Assembly (NCBI GenBank): GCA_019634925.1
Contig: JAHCAL010000002.1
Coordinates: 248,001 to 312,000 of the forward strand
Origin: Pseudomonadales bacterium
GTDB lineage: Bacteria; Pseudomonadota; Gammaproteobacteria; Pseudomonadales; Azotimanducaceae
DNA length: 64,000 bases
Reading direction: 5' to 3'
The notes below the pieces were generated by a model. It was given only the letters and a program-made list of their open reading frames with translations, ran no database searches and was not told the DNA's origin. The position numbers and the translations under genes are program-made. Below are positions 16,541 to 24,510 of this stretch, in pieces. Numbering within the stretch: the stretch's first letter is position 1; each line of letters opens with the position of its first letter.

Positions 16541-17821
16541 ATGATCACGCTGCCGCATCACTGCGAGTTCCTGTCCGACGCGTGGCTCGCGGAGGCCCGT
16601 GGCTTTCTCGACCGCGAACTCGCGGGGCGGCGCTCGCAGTTCGCCGGCCGCGCGTTTTCCCTGAGCGAGCGCTATACCGACGCGCCGCCGCACATGAGCT
16701 TTCCGAACGACGTCGCCGCCTGGTCGGTCCGGTACGACGGCGCACAGGTCGCGGTAGGCCGGGATTTCGACGCTGCGGCGGAACGCGTGGTGGAAGGTGA
16801 TTACCAGGCTGCATTGACCGTCGCGCAGCGGGTCGGGGCGCTTTCGTCCGATGCCATGGCGGCGGCGAGGGCCGATGTCCGCCACCTCTTTGGCCCCGAC
16901 GCGCGGCGCGAGTGCGGCGCGCACGCCCACCCGGCCGCCGCGGAACTGCTCGGCCTGCTGCACGACCACATGGCCCGCCGGACGGTCGAAAACCCCGATC
17001 TCGCCCACCGTGCGACCCGGCTCGGCATCGCCGACCGGGTCCGCGAAATGGAAGAGTCGGGCTATACGGTGATCGAACGCGCGATCACGCCGGCTTTCGC
17101 CGACGAAATCCGCGAAGCCACGCTGCGGGCGCTGCTGCCGCACCATCCGGTGCAACTGCAGTGGATGCTCTATCACGGGCAGTCGTTCGAGCGCATCGTG
17201 CAGAACCCGCAGCTGATGACGCTGATCGACGCCTCGCTCGGCCGCGGCGCAGTGATCGCCTCGCTGAGCGCGATTCGCCGCGGCCCGGGCCCTGGGTTCA
17301 TTCCGATCCACACCGACTATTCCATGGTGCCCGAACCCTATCCGGAATTCGCGATGACCGGCGTCGGCGTGTGGGCGCTCGAGGACTGGACGGTCGCCTC
17401 GGGGCCTACCTGGATCGTGCCGGGCAGCCACCGGATGCGCCGTGGGCCGCGCAAGGGCGAAGGACTCGACCGCGGCGTTCCCATCGAAATGCCGAAAGGT
17501 TCGGTGGTGTACTTCACGCATGGCGTCTGGCACTGGCAGGGGGATCGCACCGAACCGGGCGAGCGCGTGACCCTGCACGCACACTTCAATCGCGGCATCC
17601 TGCGCGGGCTCGAACCGAAGAAGATCGACGTGCAGATGATGCACCGCAACGCGCCGCGCCTCGGTGAAATGCTGGGCGAGGACGACTGGTTCGACAAGCT
17701 GACGGCAAACGGGCGCGATCACGTCCGCGCCGCCTACATGATGCGGCTCCACCAGTTCACCGAGGAGCGCAAGCGTGTGCTGCTCGGTGAATCCGCTCTC
17801 CCCGATCGCGCCGCGCGCTGA
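16541..17821 (+). CDS. phytanoyl-CoA dioxygenase (PhyH) family protein
   Basis: The 426-residue protein carries a C-terminal Fe(II)/2-oxoglutarate dioxygenase domain from about residue 170. The proximal HxD is His257/Asp259 (IPIHTDYSM), and the distal His is probably His331 (HGVWHWQGDRTEPGERV). TWIVPGSHRMRRG matches the PhyH core. The first 160 or so residues (DAWLAEARGFLDREL, then AAAERVVEGDYQAALTVAQRVG) are not recognised as part of the usual domain. The family hydroxylates acyl-CoAs or small hydrophobic molecules; the substrate here is unknown. It is upstream of, and in the same direction as, the luciferase-like operon, but that operon has its own promoter, 96 bp away. Confidence 0.85.
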   Translation: MITLPHHCEFLSDAWLAEARGFLDRELAGRRSQFAGRAFSLSERYTDAPPHMSFPNDVAAWSVRYDGAQVAVGRDFDAAAERVVEGDYQAALTVAQRVGALSSDAMAAARADVRHLFGPDARRECGAHAHPAAAELLGLLHDHMARRTVENPDLAHRATRLGIADRVREMEESGYTVIERAITPAFADEIREATLRALLPHHPVQLQWMLYHGQSFERIVQNPQLMTLIDASLGRGAVIASLSAIRRGPGPGFIPIHTDYSMVPEPYPEFAMTGVGVWALEDWTVASGPTWIVPGSHRMRRGPRKGEGLDRGVPIEMPKGSVVYFTHGVWHWQGDRTEPGERVTLHAHFNRGILRGLEPKKIDVQMMHRNAPRLGEMLGEDDWFDKLTANGRDHVRAAYMMRLHQFTEERKRVLLGESALPDRAAR

Positions 17822-17863
17822 CGGCATCCGGCCCGAACACCGCAGGACTCCACTGCTGCGGAC

Positions 17864-17892
17864 TTGTCGCTCAGCACCTTCTGTATTATAAC
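17864..17892 (+). promoter_or_regulatory. putative sigma-70 promoter of the luciferase-like operon
   Basis: TTGTCG (17864-17869) and TATAAC (17887-17892) are separated by 17 bases, a good match to -35 and -10 elements. The -10 box is inside the inverted repeat proposed as TetR operator, so repressor binding would block RNA polymerase. Confidence 0.5.
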
Positions 17893-17902
17893 AGTCGTTA
17901 TA
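17887..17902. promoter_or_regulatory. candidate TetR operator O1: TATAAC-N4-GTTATA
   Basis: Perfect 6-bp arms with spacer AGTC, embedded in an unusually AT-rich patch just before the luciferase-like operon that ends in a TetR gene. A near-copy with the same 4-bp spacer lies before the TonB receptor gene. Confidence 0.6.
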
Positions 17903-17917
17903 TTTAGAGGGGCGGCC

Positions 17918-19114
17918 ATGAAGTTCGACATCTTCTCCGAGATCCAGAAGCGTGATTGCGAAGCACACGGCGGCTTTCCCGTGCTGCTCCGGGAATCCCT
18001 CGAACAGGCCCGTGCGGCGGAACGCGCCGGCTTCGAGTGCTGGTGGGAGGTGGAGCACCACTGCACGCCGGACTTCAGCTACAGCTCCTGCCCGGAGATG
18101 ATCCTCCAGGCGATCGCAGGCGCCACCGAGCGGCTGCGGATCGGTCATGCAGGCATCCTGGTGCCGTTCGAGATCAACCATCCGCTGCGCGCGGCGGAAC
18201 GGGTCGCCATGCTCGACCAGATCAGCGGCGGACGCGTCGAGGCGGGCCTCGCCAAGTCCGGCGGCAAGGAGTGGGAGACCTTCTGCATCAGCGAAGCGCA
18301 GGCTGCCTCCGACCTGGTCGAGGCGACGCGCCTGCTGCCTTCCGCCTGGACCACCTCGCCGTTCAGCTGGGACAGCCCGCGCTGGCGGGTCGAGGGGCGG
18401 GAGGTGCTGCCCAAACCGGTGCAGCAGCCGCACCCGCCGCTCTGGCACACCTGCTCCAGCCCGGACTCCTTCCGGCGCGCCGGGCAGCTCGGGGTCGGCG
18501 TGCTCGGCACCACGCTGTTCGCCCCGATCGACTCGCTCGGCGAGATGGTCGCGGGGTACCGGGCAGCGCTTCGCGAATGCGCGGCACCGGCCGGGCGCTT
18601 CGTCAACGACCAGGCGGCCGTGTTCACGTTCGTGCACGTCGCGAAGAGCACCCGCGCCGCCATCGACAGCGGCGCGCCCCGCTCCGCACTCTGGTACGTG
18701 AGTTCGGCGCCGCGGGTATTCAACGTCCCGCGCGAGATCTTCTACCAGGCGATCCGCGGCCAGACCGATCCACGTTCGCCCGGCTCCATCGCCGCACTCG
18801 CGAAGCCGGAACAGCCGAACGGTACCGACCTGACGGATCCCAATCCGGTGATCGCGCTCATGAAGCGGGAGTTCGCCGGCGAGGAAATTTCGAATGAAGA
18901 GGTCTTCGAGACGATCCGGCACCTCGATTCGGTCATCATCGGCGACGTCGCCGAATGCAGCCGCAAGATCGAGCGCTTTCACGACATCGGCCTCGACCGC
19001 CTGATGTGCCTGATGCAGATGGGCGAAGTACCGCACGAGAGCGTGCTCGAAACGATCTCACTCATCGGCGAGCAGGTCATTCCGCGCTTCCGCGACCGCA
19101 CGAGGCAGTCATGA
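17918..19114 (+). CDS. luciferase-like (LLM class) flavin-dependent monooxygenase
   Basis: The 398-residue protein has the bacterial-luciferase TIM-barrel pattern: MKFDIFSEIQ as first strand, FECWWEVEHHCTPDFSY with the family His pair, RLRIGHAGILVPF, and HPLRAAERVAMLDQISGGRVEAGL. It would use reduced FMN or F420 to oxygenate an organic substrate. The ATG at 17918 follows AGAGGGG. A start at 17864 would place the promoter and operator inside the gene, so it is rejected. Its stop overlaps the start of the cyclase-type hydrolase (ATGA), a strong sign of joint action. The substrate is unknown. Confidence 0.9.
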   Translation: MKFDIFSEIQKRDCEAHGGFPVLLRESLEQARAAERAGFECWWEVEHHCTPDFSYSSCPEMILQAIAGATERLRIGHAGILVPFEINHPLRAAERVAMLDQISGGRVEAGLAKSGGKEWETFCISEAQAASDLVEATRLLPSAWTTSPFSWDSPRWRVEGREVLPKPVQQPHPPLWHTCSSPDSFRRAGQLGVGVLGTTLFAPIDSLGEMVAGYRAALRECAAPAGRFVNDQAAVFTFVHVAKSTRAAIDSGAPRSALWYVSSAPRVFNVPREIFYQAIRGQTDPRSPGSIAALAKPEQPNGTDLTDPNPVIALMKREFAGEEISNEEVFETIRHLDSVIIGDVAECSRKIERFHDIGLDRLMCLMQMGEVPHESVLETISLIGEQVIPRFRDRTRQS

Positions 19115-20055
19115 GCTCACTTCCCGCCGTCACCCCGGAATACTGCGATGCGCTCTGGAAACAGGTCTGCAACTGGGGCCGCTGGGGCGCGGACGATCAG
19201 CGCGGCGCACTCAACCTGATCGACGACGACAAACGCCGCCGCGCGGCCGCCCTGGTGGAACGGGGGCTTGCCATCGGCATCGGCAATCCCTGGCCGGTGG
19301 ACCCTGCGCCGCACAATCCCTGGCCGGCCGAGCACCGCATGATCCGCGCCGGCGACGACATCCACTATCCGGGCGTACCCGGCCTCGCGGTGGCGCTCGA
19401 CTACATCGGCGTGCAGCACCACGGCATCGCCTGCTCGCACATCGACGCGCTCTGCCACGTCTTCGTCGGCGAACGGATGTACAACGGCTTTCCGGCCAGC
19501 GACGTGCGCAGCACCGGCGCCACGCGCAACGACATGCGCCCCATGTTCGACGGGATCGTGTCCCGCGGGGTGCTGCTCGACGTACCTCACGCGCTCGACC
19601 GGCCTTACCTCGGCGGCGACGTGCGGATCGGCATCGCCGACCTGGAGGCGGCCGAACGGCTCGGCAACGTGCGCGTCGAACCCGGCGACGTGCTGATCGT
19701 CCACAAGGGCCGCTCGCGACGGGTCGCCACCGAAGGCCTGTTCGATCCTGCGGTCGCCGGCTTCCCGGGCCTGCACCCGGAGTGCATCCCGTGGCTCGCG
19801 GCGCGCGGGGTCAGCGTGCTCGGCAGCGACTGCATGAACGATCCGCAACCGAACTGGGTCTGCGACGGCTGGCCGCTGCCGATTCATTACCTCGGGATCT
19901 GCGGCATGGGGATGACGCTGCTGCACAACCTCGATACGGAACACCTCGCCGCGACCTGCCGTTCGCTCGGCCGCTACGCGTTCCTGCTCAGCATCGCGCC
20001 GCTCAAGGTGTCCGGCGGAACCGGGTCTCCCGTGAATCCCATCGCCATGTTCTAA
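19111..20055 (+). CDS. cyclase family protein (kynurenine-formamidase-like hydrolase)
   Basis: The 314-residue protein belongs to the metal-dependent cyclase family (PF04199). The metal-binding block reads HHGIACSHIDALCHVF, a variant of the usual HxGTHxDxxxH, and GDVLIVHKGR and VSVLGSDCMND are conserved later blocks. Relatives hydrolyse formyl-kynurenine, isatin or lactone-like amides. The product of the coupled luciferase-like monooxygenase may therefore be a lactone or ester that this enzyme opens, which is an inference. It overlaps the upstream gene by 4 bp and is followed after 29 bp by the TetR gene. Confidence 0.87.
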   Translation: MSSLPAVTPEYCDALWKQVCNWGRWGADDQRGALNLIDDDKRRRAAALVERGLAIGIGNPWPVDPAPHNPWPAEHRMIRAGDDIHYPGVPGLAVALDYIGVQHHGIACSHIDALCHVFVGERMYNGFPASDVRSTGATRNDMRPMFDGIVSRGVLLDVPHALDRPYLGGDVRIGIADLEAAERLGNVRVEPGDVLIVHKGRSRRVATEGLFDPAVAGFPGLHPECIPWLAARGVSVLGSDCMNDPQPNWVCDGWPLPIHYLGICGMGMTLLHNLDTEHLAATCRSLGRYAFLLSIAPLKVSGGTGSPVNPIAMF

Positions 20056-20084
20056 TCCGCCGCCCCGCCCAAGGAGAACATGCC

Positions 20085-20681
20085 TTGCCGAAGGTCGTGG
20101 ACCACGACGCACGCCGTCGGGACTTCATCGAAGCCGCCTACCAGACCATCGTCGAGGAAGGTCTCGCCCGGACGACCATCCGCGCGGTCGCCAAGCGCGC
20201 CGGTTACACGACCGGCGCGCTGGTTCACTACTTCGCGGACAAGGAGGAACTGATCGCGCATGTCCTGGAGGAGAACGGCAAACTGGTGCGCGAACGCATG
20301 CAGCACGCCGAGCGCGAATTGAAGGGTCGCGCAGCGCTGCGCCAGGTACTGCTCGAAGCCCTGCCGCTCAACCGGCGCCAGCACTCGAGCTGGCGCATCT
20401 GGCTCGCTCTCTGGTACCACTCCGAATCGAGCGAGGCGATGCGCAAGGAAGAGCGGCGCCGCTATCGGGAGTGGCTCGGGCGCATATCGGCCATCCTTCG
20501 GGAGTCGATCGATCTCGGCGAACTGCCTGCCGGAACCGACGTAGACGCCCGCGCACGCCTGCTGGTCGCCATGGTCGACGGCCTCGGCGTCCAGTTCCTG
20601 ATGGCCGGCGGCCGCATGAGCGCGCGCAAGCTGACCGCCCTGGTTGACGGCGCCCTCGACGAACTGTTCGGCACTGGCTAG
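20085..20681 (+). CDS. TetR/AcrR family transcriptional regulator (TTG start)
   Basis: The 198-residue regulator has an N-terminal helix-turn-helix, GLARTTIRAVAKRAGYTTGALVHYFADKEELIAHV, and a ligand domain resembling BetI-type regulators. The frame has no suitable ATG. AAGGAG (20071-20076) is placed eight bases before a TTG at 20085, giving the natural N-terminus LPKVVDHDARRRDF, so TTG is taken as start. The ATG at 20080 is in another frame that soon stops. It is the last gene of the luciferase-like operon and precedes the TonB receptor. The paired operators at 17.9 and 20.8 kb are its likely targets, suggesting substrate-induced derepression of both units. Confidence 0.88.
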   Translation: MPKVVDHDARRRDFIEAAYQTIVEEGLARTTIRAVAKRAGYTTGALVHYFADKEELIAHVLEENGKLVRERMQHAERELKGRAALRQVLLEALPLNRRQHSSWRIWLALWYHSESSEAMRKEERRRYREWLGRISAILRESIDLGELPAGTDVDARARLLVAMVDGLGVQFLMAGGRMSARKLTALVDGALDELFGTG

Positions 20682-20746
20682 TGCGCGGCTCGGCCGCGCC
20701 AGGTGGACCAAAGGTCCACACAAGTGCGCGGCTCGGCCGCGCCAGG
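20680..20746. repeat. 24-bp direct repeat flanking a 17-bp palindrome
   Basis: The same 24 bases occur at 20680-20703 and 20723-20746. Each copy contains an internal hairpin, GCGCGG-CTCGG-CCGCGC. Between them lies GTGGACC-AAA-GGTCCAC (20703-20719), a perfect inverted repeat. The first copy starts inside the TetR stop codon. Three consecutive stem-loops could terminate the upstream operon, or the central palindrome could be an operator. Confidence 0.8.
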
Positions 20747-20779
20747 AATCAGACCGTATCCCTGTTGCGTCGGACTCTA

Positions 20780-20799
20780 TATGTAACGTATGTTATATA
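20780..20799. promoter_or_regulatory. candidate TetR operator O2 over the TonB receptor promoter
   Basis: TATGTAAC-GTAT-GTTATATA is an inverted repeat with one mismatch in 8-bp arms and the same 4-bp spacer as O1. TTGCGT at 20765-20770 and TATGTT at 20789-20794 (18-base spacing) are plausible -35/-10 elements, so the site overlaps the -10. The receptor ATG is 25 bp downstream of the repeat. Confidence 0.55.
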
Positions 20800-20824
20800 A
20801 AGAGCGTCACCGGGGAGAGAGCTG

Positions 20825-22957
20825 ATGCGCCAGATTGTCATGACCGCCTGCCTGACGGCACTTCCGATCGTTGCCTTCGCCCAGCCGCCCGCAACCGAGC
20901 GGCGCGTCATCGAAGAGGTCGTGGTGACTGCGGAACGCCGCGAGGCGTCCGCCCAGGAGACCGCGATCGCCATCACGGCACTGTCCGGCGAGGACCTCGA
21001 TCTGCGCGGTATCGTCAACGTCGAGGATCTGCAGTTCGCCGTGCCGAACCTCGTCATCAGCCATAACTCGCAGTCGCCGGTGACCTACGCCTATATCCGC
21101 GGCATCGGCTCCGACCAGCTGGTCGCAGGGTTCGATCCGGGCGTTGCCTACCACGTGGACGGACTCTACGTCGGCCAGCCCTCCGCCATGGCAGGCGACT
21201 TCTGGGACATGGAACGGGTCGAGGTCCTGCGCGGCCCGCAGGGCACCCTGTACGGGCGCAACACCACCGGTGGCGCGATCAACGTGATCACCCGCGACCC
21301 CACTGAGGAACTCGAGGCAATCGCCGACGTGACGTTCGGTGACTACGACCGACGGCGCGTTCGCGGCGTATTCGGCGGCGGCGGTGACGGCGCCGCAGTG
21401 CGGCTCGCCTTCGTGCGCGACTTCGATGACGGTTACCAGGAGAACCTGGTGGGCAAGAACGGGGATGTCACCGACCACCAGGCGTTTCGCGGCAAGTTCG
21501 CCATCGACGTCGGCGATCGCGGCCGACTCGTGCTCACCGGTCAGCGTTTCGAGAACAACGGTCGCCAGTCGCAGCGGCGCCGCGAGGACTTCGGCCCCGT
21601 CGAGCTCGCGCCCGGTTTCATCCTGAACGTCTACGAAGGCGCGATCCCCAACCCCGCCAACCCGCGCAAGGTCGCCAAGGACTATCCCGAAAAGCTGGAC
21701 CTCACCAATGACCTGCTGTCGGCACGGTTCACGTGGGACTTCGATGCGTTCCGGCTGGTCTCGATCACCGGCCAGATCGACAACAAGTGGTTCCAGAGTT
21801 CCGACATCGACATGTCGAACAACCCGGTCCAGTTCCAGGAGTGGGACATGAAGACCAGCCAGTTCACCCAGGAACTGCAGCTGGTGTCCAACTCGACGGG
21901 GCCGTGGGAGTGGATCGTCGGCCTGTTCTGGTTCGAGGAAGATCTCTCGACCGACTACCTGTTCCAGGACAGCTCCATCGCCGGCTTCACGTTCCGGAAC
22001 GGCGGCGAGCTCGACACGAAGTCGCGCGCCGCCTACGGCCAGGTCGCCTACGACATGCGCGACGGCGGCCGCCCGCTGCGCGTGACCGCTGGCCTGCGGT
22101 TCACCGAGGATGAGAAGAAGATCGACGAGTACCAGATCATCCCGCAGTTCGGCGTCGACCTCGCCGCGCCCGCGAGCAAGACCTGGCGCGAGCCGAGCGG
22201 CAAGCTCGGTCTCGACTGGTTCGTGAACGAATCGACCATGGCGTATGCGAGTTATTCGCACGGCTACAAGGGCGGCGGCTATTCGATCGGACAGTTCGAC
22301 CGCTTCGAGCCGGAGATCGTGGACACCGTCGAAGTCGGCGTGAAGAGCACATTCATGGACCAGCGCGCGCAGGTCAACGTCTCCGCGTTCTGGAACGACT
22401 ACCAGGACCTGCAGGTGAACTTCCTGCTGTTTACGAGCTTCACCACGGACAACGCGGCCGAGGCGACCATCAAGGGCATCGAGATCGAGGGGCTCCTGCT
22501 CGCGACCGAGCGGCTGACGCTCTCCGGGAGCCTCGCGTGGCTCGACGCGAAGTTCGACGAATACCAGTTCTCCGACACGATCAGCCTGAACGGCGATCGC
22601 ATGAACCGCGCGCCCGAGTACTCGCTCGGGCTCTCGGCGCAATACGACTTCGCGCTCGGCGCGGCCGGCACGCTCTCGGCGCGCGCCGACTACTACTGGC
22701 AGGACGAGGTCTACTACCGCGTGCAGAACCTGCCCCGCCACCGGGCGGACAGCTACCACACGGCAGACGCGCGACTGATCTGGACGCCGCTCGACGACAG
22801 CTGGGTGCTCGAAGCATTCGTGAAGAACCTGACCGACGAGGACAACCTGCGCAGCATCACCGTGTCCGACGGCCTGTCGACAGGTAACAGCACGTTCGAG
22901 AGTTACCATCCGCCGCGGACCTGGGGTGTACGGGTCGGCTGGCATTTCGGAGGCTGA
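20825..22957 (+). CDS. TonB-dependent receptor
   Basis: The 710-residue outer-membrane receptor has a Sec signal (MRQIVMTACLTALPIVAFAQ) and a TonB box (EEVVVTA near residue 31). The plug domain carries IRGIGSDQLVAGFDPGVAYHVDGLYV and VEVLRGPQGTLYGRNTTGGAINVITRDP, and the beta-barrel ends in a C-terminal aromatic strand (GVRVGWHFGG). This branch is typical of receptors encoded beside degradative genes for hydrophobic or aromatic compounds, rather than siderophores. It heads a two-gene unit with the VOC protein and probably imports the compound attacked by the upstream monooxygenase-hydrolase operon, an inference from the context and the shared operator. Confidence 0.93.
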   Translation: MRQIVMTACLTALPIVAFAQPPATERRVIEEVVVTAERREASAQETAIAITALSGEDLDLRGIVNVEDLQFAVPNLVISHNSQSPVTYAYIRGIGSDQLVAGFDPGVAYHVDGLYVGQPSAMAGDFWDMERVEVLRGPQGTLYGRNTTGGAINVITRDPTEELEAIADVTFGDYDRRRVRGVFGGGGDGAAVRLAFVRDFDDGYQENLVGKNGDVTDHQAFRGKFAIDVGDRGRLVLTGQRFENNGRQSQRRREDFGPVELAPGFILNVYEGAIPNPANPRKVAKDYPEKLDLTNDLLSARFTWDFDAFRLVSITGQIDNKWFQSSDIDMSNNPVQFQEWDMKTSQFTQELQLVSNSTGPWEWIVGLFWFEEDLSTDYLFQDSSIAGFTFRNGGELDTKSRAAYGQVAYDMRDGGRPLRVTAGLRFTEDEKKIDEYQIIPQFGVDLAAPASKTWREPSGKLGLDWFVNESTMAYASYSHGYKGGGYSIGQFDRFEPEIVDTVEVGVKSTFMDQRAQVNVSAFWNDYQDLQVNFLLFTSFTTDNAAEATIKGIEIEGLLLATERLTLSGSLAWLDAKFDEYQFSDTISLNGDRMNRAPEYSLGLSAQYDFALGAAGTLSARADYYWQDEVYYRVQNLPRHRADSYHTADARLIWTPLDDSWVLEAFVKNLTDEDNLRSITVSDGLSTGNSTFESYHPPRTWGVRVGWHFGG

Positions 22958-22961
22958 GCAG

Positions 22962-23477
22962 ATGGCAAACTGGCGCGCACGAGCGATCTTTCACTTCATC
23001 CTGCCCTGCTCAGACGTGGACCGCTCCACCGCGTTCTACGGCCACTTCGGTTTCGTGGTGAAGAAGGACAATCGCGATGTCGTGTGGCCCGACTACGTCG
23101 GGTCCAACTTCAACATGATGCCCGGCGCACAGGGCCGTGCGGTCCAGCTGGTGCTCCCGGACGGCCCAGATATCCAGACGCGTATCGATCTGATCGAGTG
23201 GATCCGCCCGCGCTGGCGCAACGAGAACGACGGCAAACCGCTCGAAGAGCGCATTCCCCGGGTGATGGCGCTCCTGACCCACAACATACGCGCCGCGTAC
23301 GAGGACCTCGTAGCGCGGGGCCTGAAGCCGACCCAGCCGCTGCGCGATCCCGACCCGGTCATCGGCGTGCAGGGTGTGGTCTGTTTCACGGACCCGGACG
23401 GTCACATCGTGGAGCTGATCGAATACTTCCCGGGCCAGCTCGGCAGCCGTACCGATCAGCTGCCGACACGCAGCTGA
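22962..23477 (+). CDS. VOC (glyoxalase/dioxygenase) family protein
   Basis: The 171-residue protein has a single long vicinal-oxygen-chelate fold: IFHFILPCSDVDRSTAFYGHFGF at the start and VCFTDPDGHIVELIEYF at the end, giving candidate metal ligands His and Glu. The middle is longer than in glyoxalase I. It starts four bases after the TonB receptor stop and is clearly in the same transcript. VOC enzymes isomerise, cleave or open activated intermediates; the exact reaction is unknown. The hairpin that follows may end the unit. Confidence 0.87.
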   Translation: MANWRARAIFHFILPCSDVDRSTAFYGHFGFVVKKDNRDVVWPDYVGSNFNMMPGAQGRAVQLVLPDGPDIQTRIDLIEWIRPRWRNENDGKPLEERIPRVMALLTHNIRAAYEDLVARGLKPTQPLRDPDPVIGVQGVVCFTDPDGHIVELIEYFPGQLGSRTDQLPTRS

Positions 23478-23481
23478 AGTC

Positions 23482-23500
23482 CGCGCGCGAATCGCGCGCG
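23482..23500. terminator. GC hairpin after the TonB receptor-VOC unit
   Basis: CGCGCGCG-AAT-CGCGCGCG forms perfect 8-bp arms five bases after the VOC stop. Stability is high, but no T-run follows, so factor-independent termination is uncertain. Confidence 0.45.
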
Positions 23501-23676
23501 AGTTCGGCCCCGTCGACCTCCCGCCGGGGCTGTTCATGACATCCAATGCGTCATCGGGACGCTGACTCCGCTACGGGAACCCGACGCTCCCGGCACGATC
23601 CAATCCTCGTCGAAACGTCCGTCGCGCAGCCGTCCAGCACTGTCTCCGATCGCCCGACGAGGAGAATTGAAGAACG

Positions 23677-24498
23677 ATGAATCGCCACATTCGGGCCGGG
23701 ATCATGATGGCCGGCCTGGTAAGCGTCGCAAGCTGCCAGACCATGGAAACGACCCGGGGAGGCGAAGTCGGCGTCGACCGTCGACAGCAGGCGACGTTCC
23801 TGACGCCGAGTGCGCCCGAGGTCGATGCCGCCGCACGCCAGCAGTACGCGGAGATCATCGCCGAAGCACGCAAGGCCGGCACGCTGAACCGCGACACCAG
23901 GCAGGTCGAGCGGGTACGCAACATCACCCAGCGCCTGATTCCCCATACGAAGGTCTTTCGCGACGACGCACCCGGCTGGCAGTGGGAGGTCAACGTACTG
24001 AGCTCTGACCAGATCAACGCGTGGTGCATGCCGGGCGGCAAGATGGCGGTCTACACGGGCATCATCGACAAGCTCGAGCTCACCGATGCGGAGCTCGCCG
24101 CGATCATGGGTCACGAGATCGCCCACGCCCTGCGCGAACATGCCCGCGAGCGCATGGGGCGCCAACAGACGGCCGGGATCGGGCTCGCCGTCGTGGAAAT
24201 CCTGAGCGGAGTCCGGCTCGGCAACCTGGGTGGCACTCTCGCGAACGCGATGTTCGTGCTGCCGAACAGCCGCGAGAACGAACAGGAAGGCGACCGGATC
24301 GGCGTCGAACTCGCCGCCCGTGCCGGCTACGACCCGCGCGCCGCGATCACGCTATGGCAGAAGATGACGGCGCAGGGCGGCGGTCAGCCGCCCCAGTGGC
24401 TCTCCACCCACCCGTCGCACCAGACCCGGATCAGCGATCTCGAGACCTACGCGGAGCGGGTCATGCCGCTCTACCGCCAGGCGACGGCGGCGCGCTGA
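23677..24498 (+). CDS. M48 family zinc metalloprotease, lipoprotein
   Basis: The 273-residue protein starts with a lipoprotein signal; the lipobox VASC puts the lipidated Cys at residue 20. The catalytic zinc motif is HEIAH (His146, Glu147, His150) and the third ligand Glu is in ENEQEGDRIGVELA. Together they resemble periplasmic M48 proteases such as BepA and LoiP. Such enzymes degrade or help assemble outer-membrane proteins. The start has GAGGAG 14 bases upstream, somewhat far. It converges with the questin-oxidase-like gene, 12 bp apart. It is not obviously tied to the neighbouring catabolic genes. Confidence 0.9.
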   Translation: MNRHIRAGIMMAGLVSVASCQTMETTRGGEVGVDRRQQATFLTPSAPEVDAAARQQYAEIIAEARKAGTLNRDTRQVERVRNITQRLIPHTKVFRDDAPGWQWEVNVLSSDQINAWCMPGGKMAVYTGIIDKLELTDAELAAIMGHEIAHALREHARERMGRQQTAGIGLAVVEILSGVRLGNLGGTLANAMFVLPNSRENEQEGDRIGVELAARAGYDPRAAITLWQKMTAQGGGQPPQWLSTHPSHQTRISDLETYAERVMPLYRQATAAR

Positions 24499-24510
24499 GA
24501 CCAGCAGGAC

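Noticed and set aside
16442..19036. 864-codon open frame on the minus strand
   Set aside because: Antisense shadow of the PhyH-type and luciferase-like genes; its translation resembles no family and crosses a promoter region.
20807..22945. 712-codon open frame on the minus strand
   Set aside because: Exact antisense of the TonB receptor gene, which has all family motifs.
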